A stretch of DNA of 15,720 bases from Candidatus Parcubacteria bacterium (GTDB lineage: Bacteria > Patescibacteriota > Minisyncoccia > Phycocordibacterales > Phycocordibacteraceae). How positions within the stretch are numbered: position 1 is the first letter of the stretch; every line of letters begins with the position of its first letter. The stretch lies in the NCBI GenBank assembly GCA_027459545.1, contig DAIDID010000006.1, positions 1 to 15,720 of the forward strand. The letters are read 5' to 3'. The notes below the pieces were generated by a model that saw nothing but the letters and a program-made list of their open reading frames with translations, did no database searches and was not told the origin of the DNA. Of the stretch, positions 1 through 6,013 are shown one piece after another. The position numbers and the translations under genes are program-made.

Positions 1-196
1 CCTTTAGCCAAGCAGGAACTTTCATGTACCTATGCTACGCTTTTGTAGAAAAAAATACAGAGCTCGACAATTGTCGTTCCTGACAAAGATCTAGGCAAGT
101 AGATATGAAATATGGTATTCTCGTTTTACGGTGGCTTGTGATGACACGACCACATTTGGATTTTCTAAGGCGGAGTACCGCTGAGAAAATCTCGGC
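1..196. other. Left-edge non-coding region upstream of the tRNA
   Basis: No convincing complete gene lies here. On the + strand an open frame from base 3 ends at TGA 81-83; it could be the last 26 codons of a gene entering from the left, but I recognise nothing in it. On the - strand an ATG at 25-23 opens a frame that runs off the left edge after eight codons; a TAGCAT box at 37-32 lies 6 nt before it, the same spacing seen at several other starts in the window. A 7-bp stem-loop (180-196, AAA loop, one G-U pair) ends exactly one base before the tRNA. Confidence 0.4.
65..104. promoter_or_regulatory. Cluster of short inverted repeats, possible operator
   Basis: Three overlapping or adjacent symmetric elements lie in 40 bases. 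They are a perfect 12-bp palindrome CGACAATTGTCG (65-76), TTGTC-N6-GACAA (71-86) and ATCTA-N6-TAGAT (89-104). The first two share the half-site GACAA/TTGTC, so that half-site occurs three times. The cluster lies upstream of a possible leftward start at 25. Binding by a dimeric regulator is an inference; no cognate protein can be named. Confidence 0.35.
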
Positions 197-267
197 GCGG
201 GATTAGTTTAATGGTAGAACATCAGTTTTCCAAACTGATGGCAGGAGTTCGATTCTCCTATCCCGCA
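197..267 (+). tRNA. tRNA-Gly (anticodon UCC)
   Basis: A complete cloverleaf can be folded. The 7-bp acceptor stem pairs 197-203 with 260-266, and the discriminator base is A267. The D stem pairs 206-208 with 218-220 around a loop containing GG. The anticodon stem pairs 222-226 with 234-238; its loop is 227-233 with anticodon TCC at 229-231. A 4-nt variable loop follows, then a 5-bp T stem (243-247 with 255-259) around TTCGATT. The 3' CCA is not encoded. It would read GGA and, by wobble, other glycine codons. TGA ends genes in this window, so this is not the UGA-glycine code of Gracilibacteria and SR1. Confidence 0.96.
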
Positions 268-345
268 CAGCAGTCAGAGATCCGTTTTTGTATGCCGAGG
301 CCTACAAAAAGGTTCGGAACTCCTGTGCCCATTTTTGAGAATAGT

Positions 346-351
346 TACAAT
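346..351 (+). promoter_or_regulatory. -10 box TACAAT of the sigma factor gene
   Basis: TACAAT matches the sigma-70 -10 consensus at five of six positions and ends 6 nt before the ATG at 358. No good -35 is seen 16-18 bp upstream. If used, transcription would begin at or next to the start codon, giving a leaderless mRNA and favouring 358 as the start. Confidence 0.45.
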
Positions 352-357
352 ATGAGC

Positions 358-945
358 ATGGAGGATAGTGTAATTATTCAGCAGTCTAAGGACAATCCAA
401 AAATATACGAGCGTATATACAAAAAATATGCGGACAAAGTATTTAACTACTTCTGGTATCGCACGGGCCATGATAAAGAGCTTTCTGAGGATTTAATGCA
501 AGAAACATTTTTACGAGCCTTTAAGCGACGTATGACCTATGCAGAAAAAGGATATTCATACTTAACATATCTCATCACCATCGCGCATAATCTGCTCGTA
601 GATTACTATCGTAAACCGAAGAGTGTGCCCGTTGAAGACTTGTCAACGGAGACAGTGCCCTACGAAATCACCGAAGATCTCGTGAACAAGTCAGATGCAG
701 AGGCTCTCTGGCGCGCAGTGCAGACTTTGTCAGAAGCCAATCGCGATACACTTCTTATGTTCTATCAGCAAAATATGTCAGTACGAGATATAGCGAAAGT
801 AATGAATACCAGTGAAAATAGTGTTAAGTTGAATCTTTCACGAACTCGAAAGAAGCTGGCTGAGCATCCATATTTGCAGGACATTGGAGGGTTCGCAGAT
901 ACCAAGAAAAAATATACGAAACCAGAATTCATGTCCCAGGGATAG
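358..945 (+). CDS. RNA polymerase sigma-70 family factor, ECF-like
   Basis: A 195-residue sigma factor with regions 2 and 4 only, the layout of extracytoplasmic-function (ECF) sigma factors that direct RNA polymerase to a small regulon. Region 2 spans about residues 15-86 and contains EDLMQETFLRAFK and then YLITIAHNLLVDYYRK, the usual 2.3/2.4 block for -10 melting and recognition. Region 4 spans about 115-168, with the helix-turn-helix SVRDIAKVMNTSENSVKLNL for the -35. The reading frame is open back into the tRNA (ATG at 211) with further starts at 292 and 352. I chose 358 because the -10 box TACAAT ends 6 nt before it; 352 is the main alternative. No recognisable anti-sigma factor is adjacent, although a small membrane protein gene follows after 56 nt with its own promoter. 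Confidence 0.9.
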   Translation: MEDSVIIQQSKDNPKIYERIYKKYADKVFNYFWYRTGHDKELSEDLMQETFLRAFKRRMTYAEKGYSYLTYLITIAHNLLVDYYRKPKSVPVEDLSTETVPYEITEDLVNKSDAEALWRAVQTLSEANRDTLLMFYQQNMSVRDIAKVMNTSENSVKLNLSRTRKKLAEHPYLQDIGGFADTKKKYTKPEFMSQG

Positions 946-964
946 TTTGCACAGTAGTATTTTT

Positions 965-993
965 TTGATGAATTGTAAAACTTTTTATATTAT
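965..993 (+). promoter_or_regulatory. Promoter of the 105-residue membrane protein gene
   Basis: TTGATG (965-970), a 17-bp spacer and TATTAT (988-993) form a good sigma-70 promoter. The -10 ends 8 nt before the ATG at 1002, so the transcript would have a leader of 0-2 nt. Confidence 0.6.
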
Positions 994-1001
994 GTTCGAG
1001 T

Positions 1002-1319
1002 ATGAATGAGGATACAGGATTCAATAACGAAAAGGCACCACACGTACTCAATACTTCTTCAAACCTGCTTGGATTTACATTCCTTATCCTCACCTCGACA
1101 CGTATTGTTGGATTAGCCAAAGACAGTATTATTCCTAAAATTGCAGCAGGTTGTGTAGCGATTTTTGCAATCAGCTCCTTCCTCTCATATCTGTCTGTTC
1201 TCTCAAAATTCCCAAAGCGTAGCCAATATTTTGAAAATGCCGCAAGCTATATCTTTTTCTTTGGACAGCTTCTTTTGACAGTCGGAGCGATACTTCTTTC
1301 TGCTAATTTTATTAAATGA
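1002..1319 (+). CDS. Small integral membrane protein, unknown function
   Basis: A 105-residue protein with three likely membrane helices, at about residues 20-37, 46-66 and 80-101. The first 19 residues are polar and the loop around 68-78 is basic (SKFPKRSQ), which suggests that this loop faces the cytoplasm. I do not recognise a family. The gene lies between the sigma factor and hsp20, ends with TGA, and has its own promoter just upstream. Its position after an ECF-like sigma factor recalls membrane-bound anti-sigma genes, but it has no visible cytoplasmic anti-sigma domain and a promoter of its own, so that role is only a guess. Confidence 0.75.
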   Translation: MNEDTGFNNEKAPHVLNTSSNLLGFTFLILTSTRIVGLAKDSIIPKIAAGCVAIFAISSFLSYLSVLSKFPKRSQYFENAASYIFFFGQLLLTVGAILLSANFIK

Positions 1320-1412
1320 CACCTTTCGGCGCATAGTCCGTTAGATATAGTGTAGGCGGTCAGTTACTATATGGTCGCCTGGTCGCATTATTCGCTCTAA
1401 TCATTTATATAT

Positions 1413-1922
1413 ATGACAACAAACATCATAAAGAAGGAAAACCAGTCTCATGGAATTACTCCTCATGAGTCACAAGTTAGCCCCTTTTCTCTCATCAATA
1501 GGTTTTTTGAAGATGAATTTCTTGATCCCTTCAATATGCTCTCTCCTAGTCTTTTTGGGAACCGCAGGCTCGGTTTAGTGAGTTCCGCTTTCCCAAAGGT
1601 AGACGTGTCAGAGACGGCAGACGAGATCAAGGTTGTTGCGAATATTCCCGGCATAGACCCAGACCAGCTCAATATCGAAGTGGGTGACGACTATCTCTCG
1701 CTCTCAGGAAAGATCGAAAAGGAGTTAAAGGATGAAGATAAAAAAGGAAAGGTATATCGCTATGAACGCGAGTTTGGTGAATTCCGCAGAGAATTCGGTC
1801 TTCCCGCACGCGTAAAGGCTGACTCCATCAGCGCGAAGGCGAAAAACGGTGTACTTACCATTACGCTCCCAAAGTCCGAAGAAGAGAAAATGCACAAAGT
1901 GAAAGTCGAGGTTGAGAACTAA
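1413..1922 (+). CDS. Small heat-shock protein, Hsp20/alpha-crystallin family
   Basis: A 169-residue ATP-independent chaperone that would hold unfolding proteins in the cytoplasm. The alpha-crystallin domain covers about residues 60-155: it opens with FPKVDVSETADEIKV, has the beta-strand block DDYLSLSGKIEKE, and ends with the family hallmark GVLTITLPK (146-154). The N-terminal arm (1-59) is Phe/Leu-rich (FFEDEFLDPF), as in bacterial Hsp20. The C-terminal tail ends KVKVEVEN; a V-x-V pattern stands where the oligomer-forming I-x-I motif is usual. The start ATG follows an AT-rich run (TTATATAT) without a Shine-Dalgarno sequence. No CIRCE element is visible upstream. The secreted-protein gene at 1929 begins 6 nt after the stop codon, so the two are probably cotranscribed. 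Confidence 0.95.
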   Translation: MTTNIIKKENQSHGITPHESQVSPFSLINRFFEDEFLDPFNMLSPSLFGNRRLGLVSSAFPKVDVSETADEIKVVANIPGIDPDQLNIEVGDDYLSLSGKIEKELKDEDKKGKVYRYEREFGEFRREFGLPARVKADSISAKAKNGVLTITLPKSEEEKMHKVKVEVEN

Positions 1923-1928
1923 ACGTAT

Positions 1929-2327
1929 ATGGGGGTACTTACCTCGATAGCTCAAACTCTCTTCAGCTGCGGACTCTTAGGGCTTGCTTGTCTCTCACAG
2001 CCAGCAAGTCACGCCGTTTCCATTCAATCCTACACTTCTTCCTCCACACCAAATACCGTAACTGTGGTCACTACCGTAGATGGCAAAACGACAACGCAGG
2101 TACTCCCTGCTCCATACGGAGTTAAGACGAGTGTCGTGCAAACGTATAATGGTACAACTTCAGTAACTCAGGCATCAACCACTCCTCTTACCCAAGCAGA
2201 TATTGAGGAGATGCAACAGCAGGAAATAGCATCAGAAAAGCAAATGCAGCTTGTGCAACAGCAAATGGATCAAGTGTTCGCCGATCAACAGAAGCTATTT
2301 AGTGATATGTGGGGCACCACTATGTAG
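1929..2327 (+). CDS. Small secreted Ser/Thr-rich protein, unknown function
   Basis: A 132-residue protein. Residues 10-24 form a hydrophobic stretch consistent with a signal peptide, possibly cleaved near PASHA (25-29). Unusually, the N-terminal region before it carries no Lys or Arg. The mature part is Thr/Ser/Val-rich (about 31-90) and looks like an extended beta structure. The C-terminal part (89-125) is Gln/Glu/Met-rich with a heptad-like helical pattern and could form a coiled coil. It begins 6 nt after the hsp20 stop and in the same reading frame (TAA, two codons, ATG). I recognise no family. An envelope-stress role beside Hsp20 would fit the context but is inference. The perfect-palindrome terminator at 2355-2390 follows. 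Confidence 0.75.
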   Translation: MGVLTSIAQTLFSCGLLGLACLSQPASHAVSIQSYTSSSTPNTVTVVTTVDGKTTTQVLPAPYGVKTSVVQTYNGTTSVTQASTTPLTQADIEEMQQQEIASEKQMQLVQQQMDQVFADQQKLFSDMWGTTM

Positions 2328-2354
2328 ACTTTCTTTGGTTCTCAACTCCTAGGC

Positions 2355-2390
2355 ACGTTAAAAGCACCCTTCGAAGGGTGCTTTTAACGT
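2355..2390. terminator. Perfect 36-bp palindrome, bidirectional terminator
   Basis: Bases 2355-2372 are the exact reverse complement of 2373-2390. The folded RNA has a G/C-rich core (GCACCC with GGGTGC) around a TTCG-containing tip. An A-run lies on its 5' side and TTTT on its 3' side, as in a rho-independent terminator that works in both directions. It closes the hsp20/secreted-protein unit 27 nt after the stop codon. Confidence 0.85.
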
Positions 2391-2421
2391 AAGTACCCTT
2401 TATTTACTTGTTAGAATCGCA

Positions 2422-2473
2422 AAAATGAGACAATTCAGCGCATACGCCTAGTGTGTCTCGTTAGTCTCATTTT
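2422..2473. repeat. 10-bp inverted repeat AAAATGAGAC / GTCTCATTTT
   Basis: AAAATGAGAC (2422-2431) pairs perfectly with GTCTCATTTT (2464-2473) across a 32-nt loop. A second TGTCTC at 2453-2458 inside the loop can pair with GAGACA instead, giving two mutually exclusive stems. The terminal T-run makes a second terminator possible. Confidence 0.5.
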
Positions 2474-2630
2474 GTACCTGACTCCTAGGCCTCAAATACA
2501 TTTAGCGTTACTCGCTGAAATAGCCTTACACGGCCTTTCCTATAAGGTTCAGAACTGCCACGGGGCACAGCGCCATACACCCATATTTTGTATGCTCAGT
2601 TTTCACTATATAAAACGTAGATAACTAAAA

Positions 2631-2639
2631 TGCTATAGT
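2631..2639 (+). promoter_or_regulatory. Extended -10 promoter of the 411-residue exported protein gene
   Basis: TGCTATAGT contains the extended TGn motif and a -10 box TATAGT at 2634-2639. The box ends 7 nt before the ATG at 2647, so the predicted start of transcription coincides with the start codon. No clear -35 is seen, as is acceptable for extended -10 promoters. Confidence 0.55.
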
Positions 2640-2646
2640 CTCTAGA

Positions 2647-3882
2647 ATGAAGGAGGGATACCAACCTAAGCGAGAAAAACCAGACAAAAATGAACCAGTG
2701 TCTGTAAGCCGTAGAAAACTAATTGTAGGAGGGGTTTCAGTGGGCGTGGTAGGAACACTCGGTGTAGCTGCATACGAGCTTCATAAGTCTAAAAATACCA
2801 CTACAGAAGATTTAAGAGAATTGAAAGAGGGAAGTCCTATGCCTGTATACAGGGGAGTATTTCCAACAGGAGAAATAGCTGGTCGTAAGGTAAATGACCT
2901 CTTTGCATACTACTTAGGAGTTAAAGAGCACAGCAAGATTCCTGAAACTCTTAATCCTGACTTCGGTACTATTATGTATGATCTATGGCAAAAGAAACTC
3001 GCGCTCGTTCACAAAATACGTCCTAATTGGTTGAGTAGTGTTCAAGAGGCAGAGCAGCATTTTGGAGGGCGCTATATCGAGGTATGGAGAGATGGAACTA
3101 TTACCAAACAAACTCTACCTGAACTAGTTCAAGACGTTGGAGAAACGATTGAAGAAACACGTGAAAATTTCGAGTGGAATCATTTTCACGAGAATCATCG
3201 ATACGGTTCCCTTTTTGGTCCAGAAGAAGCGCATATAGTGCATCAACTTTCAAAGAACATTACCCCTGAGATGCTTGTGGCGTACTCTGTCACTGAGCTC
3301 ATGCCATTTGAAGGTGATACGGATCCGTTACTAAAGAAAATGCCACTCGACGTATATGAGCTACTTCTTGCACATGCCGGAAGAGAGTTCCTCGTTGATC
3401 TCCCTGCTATTAATGATCCATATGTATCTACAGGAATGTTTCAATTTACGTCGTATGCACTGTATGAAGATGAAAAAGAGAAACGAGGCGCTTCGAAACT
3501 TAATTCCTTGATTCATGATCCGAGCAACAGGCTTCCAAGCTCAGTTCTACATCTAGATACTGCACAGAAGCAATTTCAAGCTGCGTATCTCTTTTCTTTG
3601 GATAATCTCGCGCGCTTGGTACAGCGAATTGCGAACAATCGCGATCGTGGTCATGATAAAAAGCGACTCCATACTCTTGTTGCACACGAAAGCACGCTTC
3701 ACAAAGGTCTTTTGCAATACATAGCTGGTGCGCACCACAATCCTGCAGAGTCTATGACCGCATTTACAAAGTGGATCGATAAGGGTTTCCATGGAAACTA
3801 TGCTGAGATGTGCGGTCCGCGTATTAGATATTATGTGCGCTCTGCGCTGGTGAATTATGAGGAGTTGGAGAAGCGATCTTAA
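2647..3882 (+). CDS. Exported protein with Tat-like signal and lysozyme-like motifs
   Basis: A 411-residue protein. The N-terminus carries SRRKLIVGG (21-29) followed by a hydrophobic stretch to about residue 43, which resembles a twin-arginine signal or signal anchor. No clean cleavage site is visible. Residues 205-275 resemble the core of lysozyme-fold lytic transglycosylases: a Glu in AYSVTELMP (E217, possible catalytic acid), then after about 45 residues STGMFQFTSYAL (261-272), reminiscent of the GLMQ motif. Later segments (312-325 and 340-362, with HTLVAHESTLHKGLLQYIAGAHHN) are helical and could match the remaining fold. If so, it would cut peptidoglycan outside the membrane. This is a weak motif match, so an unrelated exported protein is possible. 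It is monocistronic, with its own extended -10 promoter and a shared terminator at 3974-4006. Confidence 0.85.
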   Translation: MKEGYQPKREKPDKNEPVSVSRRKLIVGGVSVGVVGTLGVAAYELHKSKNTTTEDLRELKEGSPMPVYRGVFPTGEIAGRKVNDLFAYYLGVKEHSKIPETLNPDFGTIMYDLWQKKLALVHKIRPNWLSSVQEAEQHFGGRYIEVWRDGTITKQTLPELVQDVGETIEETRENFEWNHFHENHRYGSLFGPEEAHIVHQLSKNITPEMLVAYSVTELMPFEGDTDPLLKKMPLDVYELLLAHAGREFLVDLPAINDPYVSTGMFQFTSYALYEDEKEKRGASKLNSLIHDPSNRLPSSVLHLDTAQKQFQAAYLFSLDNLARLVQRIANNRDRGHDKKRLHTLVAHESTLHKGLLQYIAGAHHNPAESMTAFTKWIDKGFHGNYAEMCGPRIRYYVRSALVNYEELEKRS

Positions 3883-3973
3883 TTTGTGAAGGAATAATCC
3901 AATATTGTGCGGTTTACTATAATATACTTTATTTATAGGCTTATTTTTGATGCATTTTTGGATTTTTCATAAA

Positions 3974-4006
3974 GAAATGGCGCACCGCAAAGCGGCGCGC
4001 CATTTC
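3974..4006. terminator. Bidirectional terminator between converging genes
   Basis: GAAATGGCGC (3974-3983) pairs with GCGCCATTTC (3997-4006), and inside it CCGC (3985-3988) pairs with GCGG (3992-3995) around an AAA loop. One A-C mismatch separates the two stems. The long G/C-rich stem is bordered by T-rich sequence on both strands. It ends the 2647-3882 gene on + and hup on -. Confidence 0.85.
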
Positions 4007-4025
4007 TCTTATCTTCGTGATTATC

Positions 4026-4298
4026 TTACTTAACAGCGTCTTTAAGAGCCTTAGCTGGGCGGAACTTAGGAGTTCGTGTAGCCTTGATCTGAATAGTTTC
4101 ACCTGTGCGAGGATTTCGGCCAGTGCGAGCTGGGCGAGCCTTTGCAGTGAAGATACCAAGGCCAGCAATAGAAACCTCATCGCCAGACTTTAGTCCTCCA
4201 GTAATGCAATCAATAACTGTCTCAACTGCGCGATCAGCATCTGCTTTCGTGCCGCCAAGAACTTCTTGTACTTTATCGACAATGTTTGCTTTGTTCAT
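4026..4298 (-). CDS. hup: DNA-binding protein HU
   Basis: A 90-residue nucleoid protein, the usual HU length, that binds and bends DNA as a dimer. The N-terminal helical dimerisation part covers residues 1-45, beginning MNKANIVDKVQEVLGG. The family signature follows at 46-73 as GLGIF, then RPARTGRNPRTGE on the DNA-inserting beta arm, and IKA. Leu replaces the common Phe of GFG. The tail PKFRPAKALKDAVK is typical. HU is preferred over IHF because only one copy is seen and the arm is HU-like, but this cannot be settled here. The gene is probably transcribed from its own promoter (4353-4380) and ends at the 3974-4006 terminator. No Shine-Dalgarno sequence lies close to the ATG. Confidence 0.96.
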   Translation of the reverse strand: MNKANIVDKVQEVLGGTKADADRAVETVIDCITGGLKSGDEVSIAGLGIFTAKARPARTGRNPRTGETIQIKATRTPKFRPAKALKDAVK

Positions 4299-4352
4299 AG
4301 TGAATACTGTTTCTTTTAGTACTAAATCCTCCCAATGGAGGCCTGTTCGGAA

Positions 4353-4380
4353 AGTATAGGAAATGAGCCATATTTTGCAA
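4353..4380 (-). promoter_or_regulatory. Promoter of hup with hairpin-containing leader
   Basis: On the - strand TTGCAA (4380-4375), a 16-bp spacer and TATACT (4358-4353) form a good sigma-70 promoter. The leader would be about 45-50 nt. It contains a small hairpin (CCTCC with GGAGG, 4328-4341), whose GGAGGA resembles a Shine-Dalgarno sequence but lies about 30 nt before the ATG. Confidence 0.65.
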
Positions 4381-4441
4381 GCCCTTTAGAACATATGCGG
4401 GGATAGCGAAAAAATGGACAAATACCTATTTTAAGTTGTAA

Positions 4442-5971
4442 TTAGCGAGCGAATTCTACCACGCGATTCTCACGGATGACGTTTACTTTGATTTCACCAG
4501 GATATTTGAGCTCGCTTTGTACGCGTGCTGCTATGTCTCGAGCGAGCTTGTGTGTTGCAAGATCAGAAACTTTGCCAGGATTTACGAAAATGCGAATTTC
4601 ACGACCCGCTTGTATCGCATATACCTTCTCTACACCTTCAAATCCTGCTGCGATGCGTTCGAGGTCACCAAGTCTCTCTAAATAGCGCTCCAGCGTGTCT
4701 TTTCGTGCCCCAGGACGACCAGCAGAGAGAGCATCAGCCACTTGTACTATGACTGATTCAGGTGTTTCAAAGGGATATTCCTCATGATGGGACTGCATTG
4801 CTTGGATAACTTTTTTATCAATGCCGAATTTCTCAAGAATTCGCTTACCAATTTCTACGTGTGTACCCTGCACCTCGTGGTCTACTGCTTTGCCGATGTC
4901 ATGAAGGAGCGCTCCTGCGCGTGAAATGTCGGGATCTGCACCAAGCTCAGAAGCAAGCATTCCAGCAAGATGTGCCATCTCAATTGAATGCTGCAAGACA
5001 TTTTGCCCGTAGCTTGTGCGGAAATATAGACGACCAAGCAGAGTGATGAGTCGAGGATCGAGACCGATAACTCCAGCTTCAAACGCAGCCTCTTCTCCTT
5101 TTAGTTTAACCATTTCTTCTACTTCGTCTTTGGTTTTTTGTACTATTTCTTCAATTTTCGCTGGTTGAATACGGCCATCTTCTATGAGTTTTTCAAGGGC
5201 GATTTTGGCAACGTGCCGGCGTAAAGGATCGAAAGATGAAAGAGTAATTTTATCTGGACCGTCATCAATTAGTATATCTACACCCGTAGCGCGTTCAAAT
5301 GCTTTGATATTTCTTCCTTCTTTTCCAATAACCTTACCTTTTATTTCTTCAGATGGAATTGGTACTGAGAGAGTCATTACTTCGCTCGCTACGGAGCTTC
5401 CAAGGCGGTGAATTGCAGAAACGAGAATGCTCTTTGCTTTTTCCTCCAATCGCTTTCTTCCGTGAGCTTCGAGTTTTTGAAGTCTCGAGAGCAGAGCAGT
5501 CTCTTGCGTTTTTTCAATTTGTTCCAAAAGACGCTTTTTTGCTTCGTCTTCCGACATATCTGCTATGCGCTCAAGCTGCACTCGTTCTTCGTTTAATAGC
5601 TTTTCTGCTTCTTTGCGGAGATTTGCCACTTCATTTTCTCTATTTCGTATTATATCTGCTTGTTCGGCGAGTTTGCGCGCGCTTTCGTCGAGAAATTCCT
5701 CTCGCTTTAACATGCGCTCTTCGATTTTTTCAAGTCGTTCTTCTCGTTCCTGAATAGGAAGTGTGGTTTCTTCCTCGATCACTTCGGCTTTTTCTTCGGC
5801 TTCTTTTATAATCCGATTTGCCCGTTCGCGTGCTTCAAGGAGTCGCTGTTTTACCTCAAGCTCCAAAGATCCACGCTGTCCGAGCGCTATAAGGAGACGA
5901 AGCACATATCCAAGTGCAATTCCGGCAAGACCTGAAAATGCAAGAAGACTTAATACAATTTTTATAGACAT
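4442..5971 (-). CDS. rny: Ribonuclease Y, membrane-anchored endoribonuclease
   Basis: A 509-residue RNase Y of normal length, which starts mRNA decay at the inner face of the membrane. An N-terminal membrane helix spans about residues 5-30. A long charged coiled coil follows (about 38-185, dense in Glu, Arg and Lys). The KH RNA-binding domain comes next with KGKVIGKEGRNIKAFE (211-226). The HD catalytic domain has H328 in QHSIEMAH and the metal-binding pair H357-D358 in LLHDIGKAVDHE. The C-terminal domain is complete, ending REIRIFVNPGK and later VIRENRVVEFAR. It starts 42 nt after clpP. A 5-bp hairpin (5973-5986, TAGGC/GCCTA) sits one base before the ATG and could influence initiation. No terminator is obvious after its stop; hup follows with its own promoter. 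Confidence 0.97.
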   Translation of the reverse strand: MSIKIVLSLLAFSGLAGIALGYVLRLLIALGQRGSLELEVKQRLLEARERANRIIKEAEEKAEVIEEETTLPIQEREERLEKIEERMLKREEFLDESARKLAEQADIIRNRENEVANLRKEAEKLLNEERVQLERIADMSEDEAKKRLLEQIEKTQETALLSRLQKLEAHGRKRLEEKAKSILVSAIHRLGSSVASEVMTLSVPIPSEEIKGKVIGKEGRNIKAFERATGVDILIDDGPDKITLSSFDPLRRHVAKIALEKLIEDGRIQPAKIEEIVQKTKDEVEEMVKLKGEEAAFEAGVIGLDPRLITLLGRLYFRTSYGQNVLQHSIEMAHLAGMLASELGADPDISRAGALLHDIGKAVDHEVQGTHVEIGKRILEKFGIDKKVIQAMQSHHEEYPFETPESVIVQVADALSAGRPGARKDTLERYLERLGDLERIAAGFEGVEKVYAIQAGREIRIFVNPGKVSDLATHKLARDIAARVQSELKYPGEIKVNVIRENRVVEFAR

Positions 5972-6013
5972 ATAGGCGTGTGCCTACGGTATCACAAACC
6001 GCACATTTGCACA

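Larger units (their letters stand above)
2345..2490 (+). repeat. Direct repeat ACTCCTAGGC, two copies
   Basis: The 10-mer ACTCCTAGGC occurs at 2345-2354 and again at 2481-2490. Its core CCTAGG is a palindrome. One copy lies just before the terminator palindrome and the other after the AAAATGAGAC inverted repeat, so the copies bracket both structures. The meaning is unknown and chance is possible. Confidence 0.5.
2391..2646. other. Intergenic region with possible RNA structure, no gene seen
   Basis: Together with the terminator this forms a gene-free gap of 319 nt. No reading frame of useful length is found. It contains a 10-bp inverted repeat (2422-2431 with 2464-2473), a 7-bp stem TTTAGCG/CGCTGAA with one G-U pair in the 2501-2519 region, the second CCTAGG copy, and a promoter-like end. 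It could encode a small RNA or a long regulatory leader, but no known riboswitch or ncRNA class is recognised. Confidence 0.4.

Noticed and set aside
211..357. N-terminal extension of the sigma factor starting inside the tRNA (ATG 211) or at ATG 292
   Set aside because: The first start lies within the tRNA-Gly gene and the extra residues do not look like a sigma factor. The -10 box TACAAT at 346-351 points to a start at 358, with 352 as an alternative.
1354..1380. Hairpin AGGCG/CGCCT upstream of hsp20 as a thermosensor or terminator
   Set aside because: Only 5-6 pairs around a 15-nt loop, no T-run, and it ends 32 nt before the ATG. It does not resemble a ROSE or fourU element.
4105..4359. 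+ strand open frames of 84 codons and similar across hup, rny, clpP and nusA
   Set aside because: They are antisense shadows of well-supported - strand genes, with Arg/Ser/Leu-rich translations and no ribosome site or family match.
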